Source: Cellvibrionales bacterium UBA4495
GTDB lineage: Bacteria; Pseudomonadota; Gammaproteobacteria; Pseudomonadales; Porticoccaceae
Direction of reading: 5' to 3'
NCBI GenBank assembly: GCA_002388905.1
Contig: DGNJ01000037.1
Location: forward strand, 7,291-23,940
Length of the DNA: 16,650 nt
Shown here: positions 1 to 7,181 of the stretch, piece by piece
Layout: each line of letters starts with the position of its first letter
Numbering within the stretch: the stretch's first letter is position 1
Made by a program: the position numbers and the translations under genes
Notes under the pieces: model-generated
Databases searched by the model: none
The model's input: the letters and a program-made list of their open reading frames with translations, nothing else
Told to the model about the DNA's origin: nothing

Positions 1-76
1 CGGCACCGGCCAGCACCAGCAGAGGGCCGTCGATATAGCGGACCGCGATGGACTGTTGGGGGTTGAGTTTATTCAA
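1..76 (-). CDS. rep: ATP-dependent DNA helicase Rep, N-terminal fragment
   Basis: Only the first 25 codons are in the window; the gene runs off the left edge on the minus strand. The translation starts MNKLNPQQ and continues to a GPLLVLAGA segment. This is the N-terminal Q-motif plus the beginning of the Walker A region of UvrD/Rep superfamily 1 helicases. The LNPQQ opening and the spacing to LVLAGA fit Rep better than UvrD, but the fragment is too short to exclude a close paralogue. Rep is a 3'-5' helicase that helps replication forks pass bound proteins. The start chosen is a TTG codon (bases 74-76 read on the minus strand), because no ATG or GTG lies nearer the conserved segment. No strong Shine-Dalgarno precedes it. 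A promoter-like element lies about 40 bases upstream. Confidence 0.8.
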   Translation of the reverse strand, partial: MNKLNPQQSIAVRYIDGPLLVLAGA

Positions 77-115
77 GCTCGGTGGTTCGGTCTGGCGCGG
101 GTTTCGGGGCGGAGG

Positions 116-144
116 ATTGTAGCAGGGCGGCGGTACCGCGTCAG
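116..144 (-). promoter_or_regulatory. Candidate sigma70 promoter for rep
   Basis: Read on the minus strand, CTGACG (bases 144-139) is followed after exactly 17 bases by TACAAT (121-116). These match the -35 and -10 consensus at 4 of 6 and 5 of 6 positions. The predicted transcript would begin near base 109, about 33 bases before the TTG start of rep. It lies in the 78-base gap after the phaC stop, so rep need not depend on read-through from phaBC. This was found by eye; no alternative of similar quality was seen in the gap. Confidence 0.45.
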
Positions 145-154
145 CGCCGATCCG

Positions 155-1918
155 TTAAGTAAAGACATAGGTGCCCGGGGCGTCGCAGAGTACCCCGTAA
201 CCCTTCCCGGCGGCGCCGGTGCGGGGCGGTTTCAGCCGGGAGGTGCACTGGCCATCGAGCCATCGTTCCCATTCCGGCCACCAGGACCCCTGATTCACGG
301 CTTGCCGTGCCACCCAGGTATCGGGGTCCGTGTATTTGTCGCCGGGCTTGCGGGTCGCTACCTGGTACTGGCGTCGGGGATGGCTGGGTCCACTGACGAT
401 GCCGGCATTGTGGCCCCCGCTGGTGAGCAGGAAAGTTACTTCTGTCTGGGTCAGGCGGTTGATCTTGAACACGGATTTCCAGGGGGCGACATGATCCGTG
501 GTTGTGCCCACGGCGAACAGGGGTGCGCGGATGTCCAGCAGCGACACCGGCTTGCCGTCCACCTCGAATTTCGATTCCGCCAGCCGGTTTTCCAGGTAAA
601 GCTCCCGGAGATAGCGGGAGTGCATCTTGTAGGGCATGCGGGTGCCGTCCGCGTTCCAGGCCATCAGGTCGTTCGGTTTATCGTCCCTGCCCAGATAATA
701 GCGGGACACCGTTGGCTGCCAGATCAGTTCCCGGGAGCGCAGCGACATAAAAGAGGCGGCCATGGAGTCCGAGTCCAGGTAGCCGTCCGCCCACATCTGG
801 CTGCTGAGAAAGGCCACCTGGCTCTGGCTGATCATGCGGTTGATGGGGCCCGGTTCGGTAAAGTCCACCTGGGCGGCAAACAGGCTGATACTGTTCAGGG
901 TATCGTCGTCCTCCCGGGCCAGGGTGGCGGCGCCGATGGCCAGTAACGTGCCCCCGATGCAGTAACCCACGGCGTTGATCCTGGCGCTGGGGCGCACAGC
1001 CCTGACGGCCCGGACAGCCTCGAACAAACCCCGCTGCAGATACTGGTCCAGGTCCAGGTTGCGGTCTTTTTCGGAGGGGTTTTTCCAGGAGATCATGAAC
1101 ACCGTCTTGCCCTGGGATACCAGGTACCGCACCAGCGAGTTGTGGGGCGAGAGGTCGAGGATGTAGTACTTCATCACCCAGGCCGGTACGATGAGGACGG
1201 GTTCCTTGGCGACCTTTTCCGTGGTCGGGCTGTACTGGATCAGCTCGATCAGTTCGTTGCGGTAGATTACCTTGCCGGGGGTCGTCGCCAGGTTTTCCCC
1301 GACCCGGTAGTCGCCCATCTTCGCGCGATTGTCGCCGCTGACCTTGGCGGCCAGGTCCAGGGCGAGATGGCCGGCACCCCGAAGCAGGTTCGCCCCCTTC
1401 TCCCGGCGGGTGGTAGCCAGCACTTCGGGGTTGGTGAGGGGAAAGTTGGCGGGGGACAGGGCTTCCAGTATCTGCTCGTTGATAAAGGCCACCAGCTCCT
1501 CGTGGTATTCCTCGACGCCGCTCACACCCCTCGACGCCTCCGCCACCCATTCCCTCACCGACAGGTAAGCCGCGGCCAGAAGGTCGAAGGGCGCTTCCCG
1601 CCATGGCGCGCTTGAGAACGCGGAGGGCGGGGGCTGGCCGTCATCCCCGGCGCGTCGACGCAGTTCCAGGATTTTGTCGCGCAGACTTTCCCATAGCTGG
1701 CGGCGTTTTCCCGGAGACAGCGCCAGGTGGGCCAGCCAGTCCATATAGGCCAACACCACCTGAATCGGCGACATGCCGCCGGTTATCTTGACAACGGCGG
1801 CGCGCAGGGCATTGTCGGCCTCCTCCGGGGAGCGGGGCCGGCGATTTACTGTCTTTTCAAGGACGCCCTCTAGTTGTTTCGCAAGGAGATTTTCGTTGGA
1901 GTGACGCCCGTTATCCAT
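155..1918 (-). CDS. phaC: Class I poly(3-hydroxyalkanoate) synthase
   Basis: The product is 587 aa, close to the roughly 590 aa usual for class I PHA synthases. These enzymes polymerise short-chain (R)-3-hydroxyacyl-CoA, chiefly 3-hydroxybutyryl-CoA, at the surface of the storage granule. The alpha/beta-hydrolase catalytic triad is visible: nucleophile Cys320 in the class I signature GYCIGG, Asp475 in TTTDHVAPW and His503 in GGHNAG. The N-terminal domain carries the conserved FPLTNPEVL segment at 159-167. The open frame extends 100 codons further upstream, but that part is antisense-frame sequence inside phaB. The first ATG after the phaB stop (base 1918, MDNGRHS) is therefore preferred, though its ribosome site is weak. 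It lies 40 bases downstream of phaB on the same strand, implying a phaBC operon supplying substrate and polymerase together. Confidence 0.95.
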   Translation of the reverse strand: MDNGRHSNENLLAKQLEGVLEKTVNRRPRSPEEADNALRAAVVKITGGMSPIQVVLAYMDWLAHLALSPGKRRQLWESLRDKILELRRRAGDDGQPPPSAFSSAPWREAPFDLLAAAYLSVREWVAEASRGVSGVEEYHEELVAFINEQILEALSPANFPLTNPEVLATTRREKGANLLRGAGHLALDLAAKVSGDNRAKMGDYRVGENLATTPGKVIYRNELIELIQYSPTTEKVAKEPVLIVPAWVMKYYILDLSPHNSLVRYLVSQGKTVFMISWKNPSEKDRNLDLDQYLQRGLFEAVRAVRAVRPSARINAVGYCIGGTLLAIGAATLAREDDDTLNSISLFAAQVDFTEPGPINRMISQSQVAFLSSQMWADGYLDSDSMAASFMSLRSRELIWQPTVSRYYLGRDDKPNDLMAWNADGTRMPYKMHSRYLRELYLENRLAESKFEVDGKPVSLLDIRAPLFAVGTTTDHVAPWKSVFKINRLTQTEVTFLLTSGGHNAGIVSGPSHPRRQYQVATRKPGDKYTDPDTWVARQAVNQGSWWPEWERWLDGQCTSRLKPPRTGAAGKGYGVLCDAPGTYVFT

Positions 1919-1958
1919 AATAACTGTTGATGTCCCGATTCCGAATGAGTCGCCGGCG

Positions 1959-2681
1959 TCAGTACATGTGCTGGCCGCCGTTGACAGAAATGGTGGAGCC
2001 GGTGATGAAATCCGATTCATCACTGACCAGGAAAAGAACGGCACGGGCAATGTCCCTGGCCCTTCCCATGCGTCCCACGGGGATCTGGGCGACGATTTTC
2101 TCCAGTACCTCGGGGGGGACGGCCCGAACCATATCCGTTTCCACGTAGCCCGGCGCCACGGCATTGACCGTGACGCCCCTGGCCGCGCCCTCCTGGGCCA
2201 GGGCCTTGGTGAAACCATGGATGCCCGATTTGGCCGCTGCGTAATTGACCTGTCCGTACTGTCCCGCCTGGCCGTTCATGGAGCCGATATTGACGATCCG
2301 GCCAAAGCCCCGCGCGCGCATGCCCTCGATGACGCACCTGCTCATGTTATAGCAGGAGCTGAGATTTGTCTGGATCACGGTCTGCCAGTTTTCCGGTGGC
2401 ATCTTGTGCAGTGTGCTGTCCCGGGTAACCCCGGCGTTGTTGACGACGATGTCGATCGGACCGTGCTCGGTGACGATTTCGTCGATGGCTTGTCGGCAGG
2501 ATTCGAAGTCGCTGACGTCGAATTTCTTGATGGGGATGCCCGCCGCCTGTTCGAAGGCCTTCGCCCGGTCGTCGTTACTCCCATAGTTGGCTACGACCTG
2601 ATAGCCGGATTCCTTCAGGAGCAAGGCGATTGCCTCCCCAATCCCGCGAGTCCCCCCCGTTACCACTGCTAACCTACCCAT
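1959..2681 (-). CDS. phaB: Acetoacetyl-CoA reductase (short-chain dehydrogenase)
   Basis: The product is 240 aa. The enzyme reduces acetoacetyl-CoA to (R)-3-hydroxybutyryl-CoA, normally with NADPH, giving the monomer for the PHB synthase encoded just downstream. It shows the classical SDR pattern: TGGTRGIG at 8-15, NNAG at 81-84, Asn106, and catalytic Ser134, Tyr147 and Lys151 (YAAAK). The C-terminus NGGQHMY and the QAGQYGQVNYAAAK context are typical of PhaB rather than of FabG, although FabG is the nearest alternative. No acidic residue ends beta strand 2 (VVANYGSN), which agrees with NADP(H) use. The open frame reaches further upstream, but the ATG at 2681 is chosen: GAGGG lies about 8 bases before it and the Rossmann motif then begins at the expected position. 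It is the first gene of the phaBC operon. Confidence 0.92.
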   Translation of the reverse strand: MGRLAVVTGGTRGIGEAIALLLKESGYQVVANYGSNDDRAKAFEQAAGIPIKKFDVSDFESCRQAIDEIVTEHGPIDIVVNNAGVTRDSTLHKMPPENWQTVIQTNLSSCYNMSRCVIEGMRARGFGRIVNIGSMNGQAGQYGQVNYAAAKSGIHGFTKALAQEGAARGVTVNAVAPGYVETDMVRAVPPEVLEKIVAQIPVGRMGRARDIARAVLFLVSDESDFITGSTISVNGGQHMY

Positions 2682-2823
2682 AACATACCCTCTTATAACG
2701 ATGAGAAGCCCAAACTGTTTGGCTGGAATGAGAGCGGGAATGTAAGCGACCTCTAGAGGAAGCCCTTGTTGGTGCCAATTTAGTCCCTTTTCGACCCGCC
2801 TTCGCCGGGGACCGGGTACCTTA

Positions 2824-2829
2824 ACTATA
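2824..2829 (-). promoter_or_regulatory. Candidate -10 box for phaBC
   Basis: The minus strand reads TATAGT here, 5 of 6 to the sigma70 consensus. The hexamer 18 bases upstream is CCCACA (3 of 6), so any promoter would be weak or activator-dependent. TTGACT occurs at 2861-2856 but is too far upstream to pair with it. The start site would lie near 2817. Confidence 0.25.
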
Positions 2830-2977
2830 CATCTTTCCACAATAGCCTGTGGGTTAGTCAAGGGCAATTGGTGCGGCGGTGGTTCTGACCACTGAGACTC
2901 TGGGGTATCCGCGGGCTTGTTCTGACACAGGGGTTTGCGGGACCATGGATTTCCCGGGTAACCGCTCCGCGCTGGAC

Positions 2978-2983
2978 TATACT
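2978..2983 (+). promoter_or_regulatory. Candidate -10 box for the second PHA synthase
   Basis: TATACT matches the -10 consensus at 5 of 6 positions and lies 35 bases before the ATG at 3019. There is no recognisable -35 at 16-18 bases upstream, so activation by a regulator or another sigma factor is possible. The predicted leader of about 29 bases contains the inverted repeat AATACTAAGTATT and no clear Shine-Dalgarno. Confidence 0.25.
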
Positions 2984-3001
2984 TCGCTACTAAAGCCTCT
3001 A

Positions 3002-3014
3002 AATACTAAGTATT
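3002..3014. repeat. Short inverted repeat in the leader of the second phaC
   Basis: AATACT and AGTATT are perfect 6-base arms around a single central A. The element lies between the candidate -10 box and the ATG, occupying the place where a Shine-Dalgarno would be expected. It could be an operator or simply chance AT-rich sequence. Confidence 0.3.
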
Positions 3015-3018
3015 GTCT

Positions 3019-4782
3019 ATGGCACAACGCAAAAGGCCACCCGGCCAGAAGAGTGCCGGCGGAGCTTCCCGCGCCGGGAAATCCAAAGGTTCCCGTCGGG
3101 ACAAGACCGAGAGCACACCGGCACAAAGAAAGGAAAGCCATGCCGGGCAGGATTCAGGCGACGGGTTTTTCAGGGGCGGCCATCTGAGCCGCACGTTGAA
3201 GACCTTCGCGACCGTGGCAGGCAATATCAGTGCCAGGGATATTGCCAAAAGCACCGGCGCACTGACCTCCGAATTGTCGGGCATCATGGCGGGAAAATCG
3301 GACCGCCAGCCAGCCAGGCAGGATGTGCGTTTCAAGGACCCCGCCTGGCAAACCAATCCTCTCTACCGGCGTCTTTCCCAGGGCTATCTGGCCTGGTCCG
3401 ATACCATCCGGGGGTTGGTCGACAAGGAAGAGCGCAGTGACGACTGGCGCAACCGGGAGCATGTTCGCTTCCTGACCGAGATCCTCCTTTCCTCGGCCTC
3501 CCCCAGCAACTATTTGCTGACCAACCCGGCGGTAGTCGACAAGGCAGTAAAAAGCGGGGGCGCCAGCCTGCTCAAGGGAGCCCGTCATTTCATCGGGGAC
3601 CTGGCAGAGGGGCGAACATTGCCCCGCCATGCGCTACCGGAACAGTTCGAAGTGGGCAGGGATCTGGCCGCGACGCCGGGCGCGGTTGTCTTCAGAAACG
3701 AGGTGCTCGAACTTATCCAGTACCAACCCGTCACCTCGGAAGTACTGGCCGAGCCCACCCTGATTCTCCCGCCGCAGATCAGCCGCTACTATTTTATGGA
3801 CATGGCCCCGGGCCGGAGTTTCGTCGAGTACGCCCTGGGACGGGGTGTTCCGGTTTTTATCGTGAGCTGGAGAAACCCGGGGCCGGCACAACGGGACTGG
3901 GATTTCGATACTTATATTTCGGCCTGTTTTGAAGCCCTGGATGCCATTTGCAGCATTTTCCGGAGCAAAACACTGAATCTGGTGGGTGTTTGTGCCGGGG
4001 GCATCACCGCCACTCTCCTGTTGAACATCATGGCGGCTCGCGGCGACAAAAGAGTAAGGCATGCGGCCTATGTGGTGACGCTCCTGGATTTCGACGTGCC
4101 CTGCCCCCTGGGCGCCTTTCACGAAAAATCCATCATGAACCTCACCCACAAGCGCAGTGAATCGAAAGGCATACTGCCGGGCCGGTCCCTGGGCAATACC
4201 TTTAACTGGATGCGGCCCAATGACCTGGTCTGGCGCTACTGGGTTAATAATTACCTGCTCGGCAACGAGCCCCCGCCTTTTGATATCCTCTACTGGAACG
4301 ACGACAGTACAAACCTGCCTTACGCCCTCCACAAGCAGTTTTTGAGCCTCTACGAACACAACCTCCTTTGCAAGCCGGGGGAATTCCAGGTGATGGGTTA
4401 TCCCGTGGATCTTTCCACCATTGAACTGGAAACATTTGTCGTGGGCGCGGATGCCGATCACCTGACACCCTGGCGGGGCTGTTACCGTACCTGCCAGTTG
4501 ATTCCCGGAAAAAGCACGTTTGTATTGAGTAATGCCGGGCATATCGCGGGACTGATAAATCCCCCCAACAACCCCAAGGCCAGATACCTGATCGGGCCGG
4601 TCGAGAACGAGGAAGCGGGCGAATGGGCTCAGTCCGCCCGCCAGGAGCAGGGAACCTGGTGGCAGCCCTGGGGGGACTGGGTGATCCAAACGGTCGGCAA
4701 GACCCGGCGTGCCCCGAAAAAACTGGGGAATACGCGTTATCCGGTCCTGGACCCCGCGCCGGGCAGTTATGTGCGCACATAG
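3019..4782 (+). CDS. phaC: Second PHA synthase, class II-like, with basic N-terminal tail
   Basis: The product is 587 aa. Catalytic Cys325 sits in GVCAGG, Asp480 in ADADHLTPW and His508 in SNAGHI, so the PhaC triad is intact. Several blocks match the medium-chain (class II) synthases of Pseudomonas better than class I: FKDPAWQTNPLYRR (105-118), ATPGAVVFRNEVLELIQY (218-235), WMRPNDLVWRYWVNNYLLGN (397-416), NPPNNPKARY and the C-terminal LGNTRYPVL...PGSYVRT. Class II enzymes usually polymerise C6-C14 3-hydroxyacyl-CoA; the real substrate here is unknown. Residues 1 to about 48 are rich in Lys, Arg, Ser, Gly and Gln and look disordered, accounting for most of the extra length over the usual 560 aa. 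ATG 3019 is preferred to an in-frame TTG two codons upstream. There is no clear Shine-Dalgarno. The gene diverges from phaBC and precedes an SDR gene. Confidence 0.9.
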   Translation: MAQRKRPPGQKSAGGASRAGKSKGSRRDKTESTPAQRKESHAGQDSGDGFFRGGHLSRTLKTFATVAGNISARDIAKSTGALTSELSGIMAGKSDRQPARQDVRFKDPAWQTNPLYRRLSQGYLAWSDTIRGLVDKEERSDDWRNREHVRFLTEILLSSASPSNYLLTNPAVVDKAVKSGGASLLKGARHFIGDLAEGRTLPRHALPEQFEVGRDLAATPGAVVFRNEVLELIQYQPVTSEVLAEPTLILPPQISRYYFMDMAPGRSFVEYALGRGVPVFIVSWRNPGPAQRDWDFDTYISACFEALDAICSIFRSKTLNLVGVCAGGITATLLLNIMAARGDKRVRHAAYVVTLLDFDVPCPLGAFHEKSIMNLTHKRSESKGILPGRSLGNTFNWMRPNDLVWRYWVNNYLLGNEPPPFDILYWNDDSTNLPYALHKQFLSLYEHNLLCKPGEFQVMGYPVDLSTIELETFVVGADADHLTPWRGCYRTCQLIPGKSTFVLSNAGHIAGLINPPNNPKARYLIGPVENEEAGEWAQSARQEQGTWWQPWGDWVIQTVGKTRRAPKKLGNTRYPVLDPAPGSYVRT

Positions 4783-4860
4783 CCGGCCCTTGTCAACGAT
4801 ATCTGCTCTTACTGGCTGCGCTGAATAAATAGGCAATTATCGGTATTCTTTAAACGTGGT

Positions 4861-4880
4861 CCTTCAGAGTCGCCTGAAGG
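4861..4880. repeat. Inverted repeat upstream of the SDR gene
   Basis: CCTTCAG and CTGAAGG form perfect 7-base arms around a 6-base loop (AGTCGC). No T tract follows on either strand, so it is a poor Rho-independent terminator. It lies 78 bases after the synthase stop and 52 bases before the SDR start. It could be a weak terminator, an mRNA hairpin separating the two genes, or an operator. Confidence 0.35.
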
Positions 4881-4896
4881 CAACCATAGGCTTTTG

Positions 4897-4913
4897 TGCA
4901 GCAAGTGCTTGCA
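4897..4913. promoter_or_regulatory. TGC/GCA-rich palindromic motif before the SDR gene
   Basis: The 17 bases read TGCAGCAAGTGCTTGCA, an alternation of TGC and GCA triplets with the inverted repeat GCAAG-TG-CTTGC at its core. It lies 19 bases before the SDR ATG. PhaR-type repressors of PHA genes in other proteobacteria bind TGC-rich repeats, so an operator is conceivable. No phaR gene is in the window and the match is only qualitative. Confidence 0.25.
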
Positions 4914-4932
4914 AAGAAACATGGAGTGAAGG

Positions 4933-5694
4933 ATGACACAACGGGTCTTGGTAACAGCCGGCGCTTCCGGCATCGGCCGGGAGATTACCCGCGCTTTCGC
5001 AGTGGAGGGCGCCCGGGTATTTGTCTGCGATATCGATGAAAAGGGGCTGGAGGACCTGGCCCGGGAGATTCCCGGACTGGCAACGGGGGTTTGCGACATC
5101 GCCAGGCGCGACCAAATCGAATTAACGGTTAAGCGGGCGGTGGAGGCGCTCGGCGGTCTGGATGTGCTGGTTAACAACGCCGGAATCGCCGGCCCTACAC
5201 TGCCCGTGGAGGAAATGGATCCCGATGACTGGGAAAAGGTTTTTCAGGTCAATACCAGTGGCACTTTCAATTTCACCCGTCTGGCCATTCCGCACCTGAA
5301 AAAATCGCCGTCGGGGGTGATTGTCATTATGTCGTCGGCGGCCGGCAGATTCGGTTATGCCAACCGAAGCCCCTATGCGGCGTCCAAATGGGCCCTCGTC
5401 GGCTTTACCAAGACCCTTGCCATTGAGTTGGGCGAGTACGGCATTCGCGCCAATGCCATTCTTCCGGGTACTGTGGATGGCGAGCGGCTCCAGCGCGTCT
5501 TTGAAGGGCGCGCCCGGGTAAGCGGGCAGACGGTCGATGAGGTCCGGCAGGCGTCATTGGCCAATCAGTCACTCAAGCAGCTTGTGGACCCGAAGGATAT
5601 TGCCGCGCTGGCGGTCTTCCTGGCGTCGGATCACGGCAAGTCCATATCCGGGCAAATGCTTCCCATTGATGGGGATATGCAGAGGCTGTCCTGA
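4933..5694 (+). CDS. SDR-family oxidoreductase, predicted NAD(H)-dependent
   Basis: The product is a 253-aa classical short-chain dehydrogenase of unassigned substrate. The cofactor motif is TAGASGIG (8-15), NNAG is at 81-84, Asn107 is present, and the catalytic residues are Ser135, Tyr148 and Lys152 (YAASK). Strand beta 2 ends in VCDID, placing acidic Asp33 where it would bind the adenosine ribose hydroxyls; in this family that favours NAD(H) over NADP(H). The C-terminal half (PGTVDGERLQRVFEGRA) is unlike PhaB or FabG and resembles SDRs annotated as hydroxyacid or alcohol dehydrogenases. GGAG at 4923-4926 fixes the ATG at 4933. The gene follows the second PHA synthase by 150 bases. A role making or oxidising a 3-hydroxyacyl or 3-hydroxyacid monomer is an inference from position only. 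Confidence 0.85.
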   Translation: MTQRVLVTAGASGIGREITRAFAVEGARVFVCDIDEKGLEDLAREIPGLATGVCDIARRDQIELTVKRAVEALGGLDVLVNNAGIAGPTLPVEEMDPDDWEKVFQVNTSGTFNFTRLAIPHLKKSPSGVIVIMSSAAGRFGYANRSPYAASKWALVGFTKTLAIELGEYGIRANAILPGTVDGERLQRVFEGRARVSGQTVDEVRQASLANQSLKQLVDPKDIAALAVFLASDHGKSISGQMLPIDGDMQRLS

Positions 5695-5814
5695 TAAAAA
5701 CGGCTGGGTTTCCCAATCACTATCGAGTTCTTGCGAAGTCAGAAAGGGTGTCGCCGCTGGCTGCCGGCTCGGCGTCCTTGGTGAACCGGCAATACTGCGG
5801 CCGCTGAGTCGGGA

Positions 5815-7080
5815 TCAGGACTGCCGGATAGCGGGTATTTGGGTATCCACCGGTTTCAGGCGGTATTTGTTGATCCATGTGGTGATAACCGGGACCACTT
5901 CCTTTCTGAAGAACCGGCCACTGAAAATACCGTAGTGACCCACATTGCGCTGAACATGGTGCTTTTTCATGCGCGCCGGGAGGTTCGGGCACAGGGAGAG
6001 CGCAGCCTGGGTTTGCCCTATGCTGACCATGTCATCCTCCGCGCCTTCCATGGTCAGTATGGGCACGTCGGTGATCTCGCCGCAGTCCACCTTTTCCCCC
6101 TTGTATTCCATGATGCCGCGGGGCAGTTGCTGCTCGAGGAAAACACGCTCCACCGTCTCCAGGTAATAATCGGCATCCATGTCGAGCACGGCCATGTACT
6201 CGTCGTAGAAATCCCGGTGCTTGTCGGCGTCCTCTTCGTTGTCGGCGATAATATTCCGGATGAAGTCGATGTTTTTCTGGATGTGGCTGGTCAGGTTAAG
6301 GGTCATAAAACCGCCCAGTTGGAGAACGCCCGGGTAAACGCGACGTCCGGCGCCTGGATAGCGGGCGGGGACCTTGTGGATGGCGACACCTTTCAGGAAC
6401 GATATTTTCGTGGTCAGTAAATCGGTAAATTTCGCCAGCTTGTTGGTGGGGTTGACCCGGTTGTCGATTGGGGCGGCGATCAGGGTCAGGCTGGCGGGTC
6501 GCGCCGGGTTGTTGTGCCTGGCCATATAGGCGGTGGCGCACAGCAGGGGAGGCCCCGCCTGGCAAAGCCCCACGGCATGGGTGCCCGGCCCCAGAAACTC
6601 CAGGAATTCCTCCAGATACTGAACGTATTCTTCAACCCCGAATTTGCCCTCGGAAAGCGGCACGTCCCGCGCATCCAGCCAGTCCGTCACATAGACGTCA
6701 TAGTCCTTGAGAAAAGCCCGGAACGTGTCCTTGGACAGCGTCGCATGATGCCCCGACAGGGCTGCCACAAAGAGCACTTTCGGTGCGTTGGTCGAAAGCC
6801 CCTCCCGACGAAAGTGGAGCAGATGGCAGAAGGGCTTCGTCAGCACCGTTTCTTCGGTTACCGGGTGCTCGACTCCCTCGATCTCCACCGGGGCATAGTC
6901 GAAACCCAGTTTGGGATAGTGCTTTACCAGGCGGATAGCCGTTTCGATACCGGCCTTGTAGGTTCTGCCCAGGCGGGAATTCGAAAAAGGCAGGTGCTCG
7001 ACCGCCGTATAGGTAAGATCGAGCGTCTTGTTGATGGGGGACATCAAACGGGCATAAGTGTCGAAGAGCCGGTAGCGCAT
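5815..7080 (-). CDS. phaZ: Intracellular PHA depolymerase
   Basis: The product is 421 aa, matching the roughly 420 aa of PhaZ1-type intracellular depolymerases that degrade native PHB granules in the cytoplasm. There is no signal peptide, which fits an intracellular enzyme. The family uses a cysteine nucleophile rather than serine: Cys173 in GLCQAG, probable Asp349 in GAEDDMVS and His382 in NVGHYG. The spacing between Asp and His equals that of Cupriavidus PhaZ1 (Asp355/His388). The ATG at 7080 has a strong GAGGTGG ribosome site about 5 bases upstream. The gene converges on the second phaC/SDR unit, with 120 bases between the SDR stop and the phaZ stop in which I see no convincing terminator. 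It probably has its own promoter in the 101-base gap before the upstream membrane-protein gene's stop. With phaBC it allows both storage and mobilisation of polymer. Confidence 0.93.
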   Translation of the reverse strand: MRYRLFDTYARLMSPINKTLDLTYTAVEHLPFSNSRLGRTYKAGIETAIRLVKHYPKLGFDYAPVEIEGVEHPVTEETVLTKPFCHLLHFRREGLSTNAPKVLFVAALSGHHATLSKDTFRAFLKDYDVYVTDWLDARDVPLSEGKFGVEEYVQYLEEFLEFLGPGTHAVGLCQAGPPLLCATAYMARHNNPARPASLTLIAAPIDNRVNPTNKLAKFTDLLTTKISFLKGVAIHKVPARYPGAGRRVYPGVLQLGGFMTLNLTSHIQKNIDFIRNIIADNEEDADKHRDFYDEYMAVLDMDADYYLETVERVFLEQQLPRGIMEYKGEKVDCGEITDVPILTMEGAEDDMVSIGQTQAALSLCPNLPARMKKHHVQRNVGHYGIFSGRFFRKEVVPVITTWINKYRLKPVDTQIPAIRQS

Positions 7081-7181
7081 GGAACCACCTCGGTTTTACC
7101 CTAAAGCAGCGAGTCTAGAGTAAAAGCCGGCCTAAAGATAGCTGGGCATCCGTGGGACGATCGCCGGCTGTGATCCGGTGG

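Larger units (their letters stand above)
2682..3018. other. Divergent intergenic region between phaB and the second phaC
   Basis: This 337-base stretch has no credible gene. It must hold the outward promoters of both PHA transcription units. By eye it contains a TATAGT -10-like box for phaB (bases 2829-2824, minus) and a TATACT box for the second synthase (2978-2983, plus), neither with a good -35. It also contains the palindrome CCTCTAGAGG (2750-2759), an imperfect inverted repeat AGCCCAAA / TTTGGCT (2707-2724) in the phaB leader, and AATACTAAGTATT (3002-3014) just before the synthase start. If the TATAGT box is used, the phaB leader is about 135 bases long. The short palindromes could be regulator sites, but none matches an operator I can name. 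Confidence 0.5.

Noticed and set aside
1919..2218. N-terminal extension of the class I PhaC by 100 residues
   Set aside because: The extra codons overlap the end of phaB in another frame, are Arg/Pro/Ser-rich and do not resemble any synthase N-terminus.
2755..2785. Sigma54 promoter for phaB (TGGCAC on the minus strand)
   Set aside because: The GG-N10-GC spacing is not met; GC lies two bases too far.
2682..2867. N-terminal extension of PhaB
   Set aside because: A 62-residue leader would precede the Rossmann motif, which normally begins within about 10 residues; ATG 2681 has a good ribosome site.
3634..4836. 400-codon open frame on the minus strand
   Set aside because: It is antisense to the second PHA synthase, with no recognisable domain or ribosome site.
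5695..5814. Terminator between the convergent SDR and phaZ genes
   Set aside because: No stem of 6 or more bases followed by a T tract could be found on either strand.
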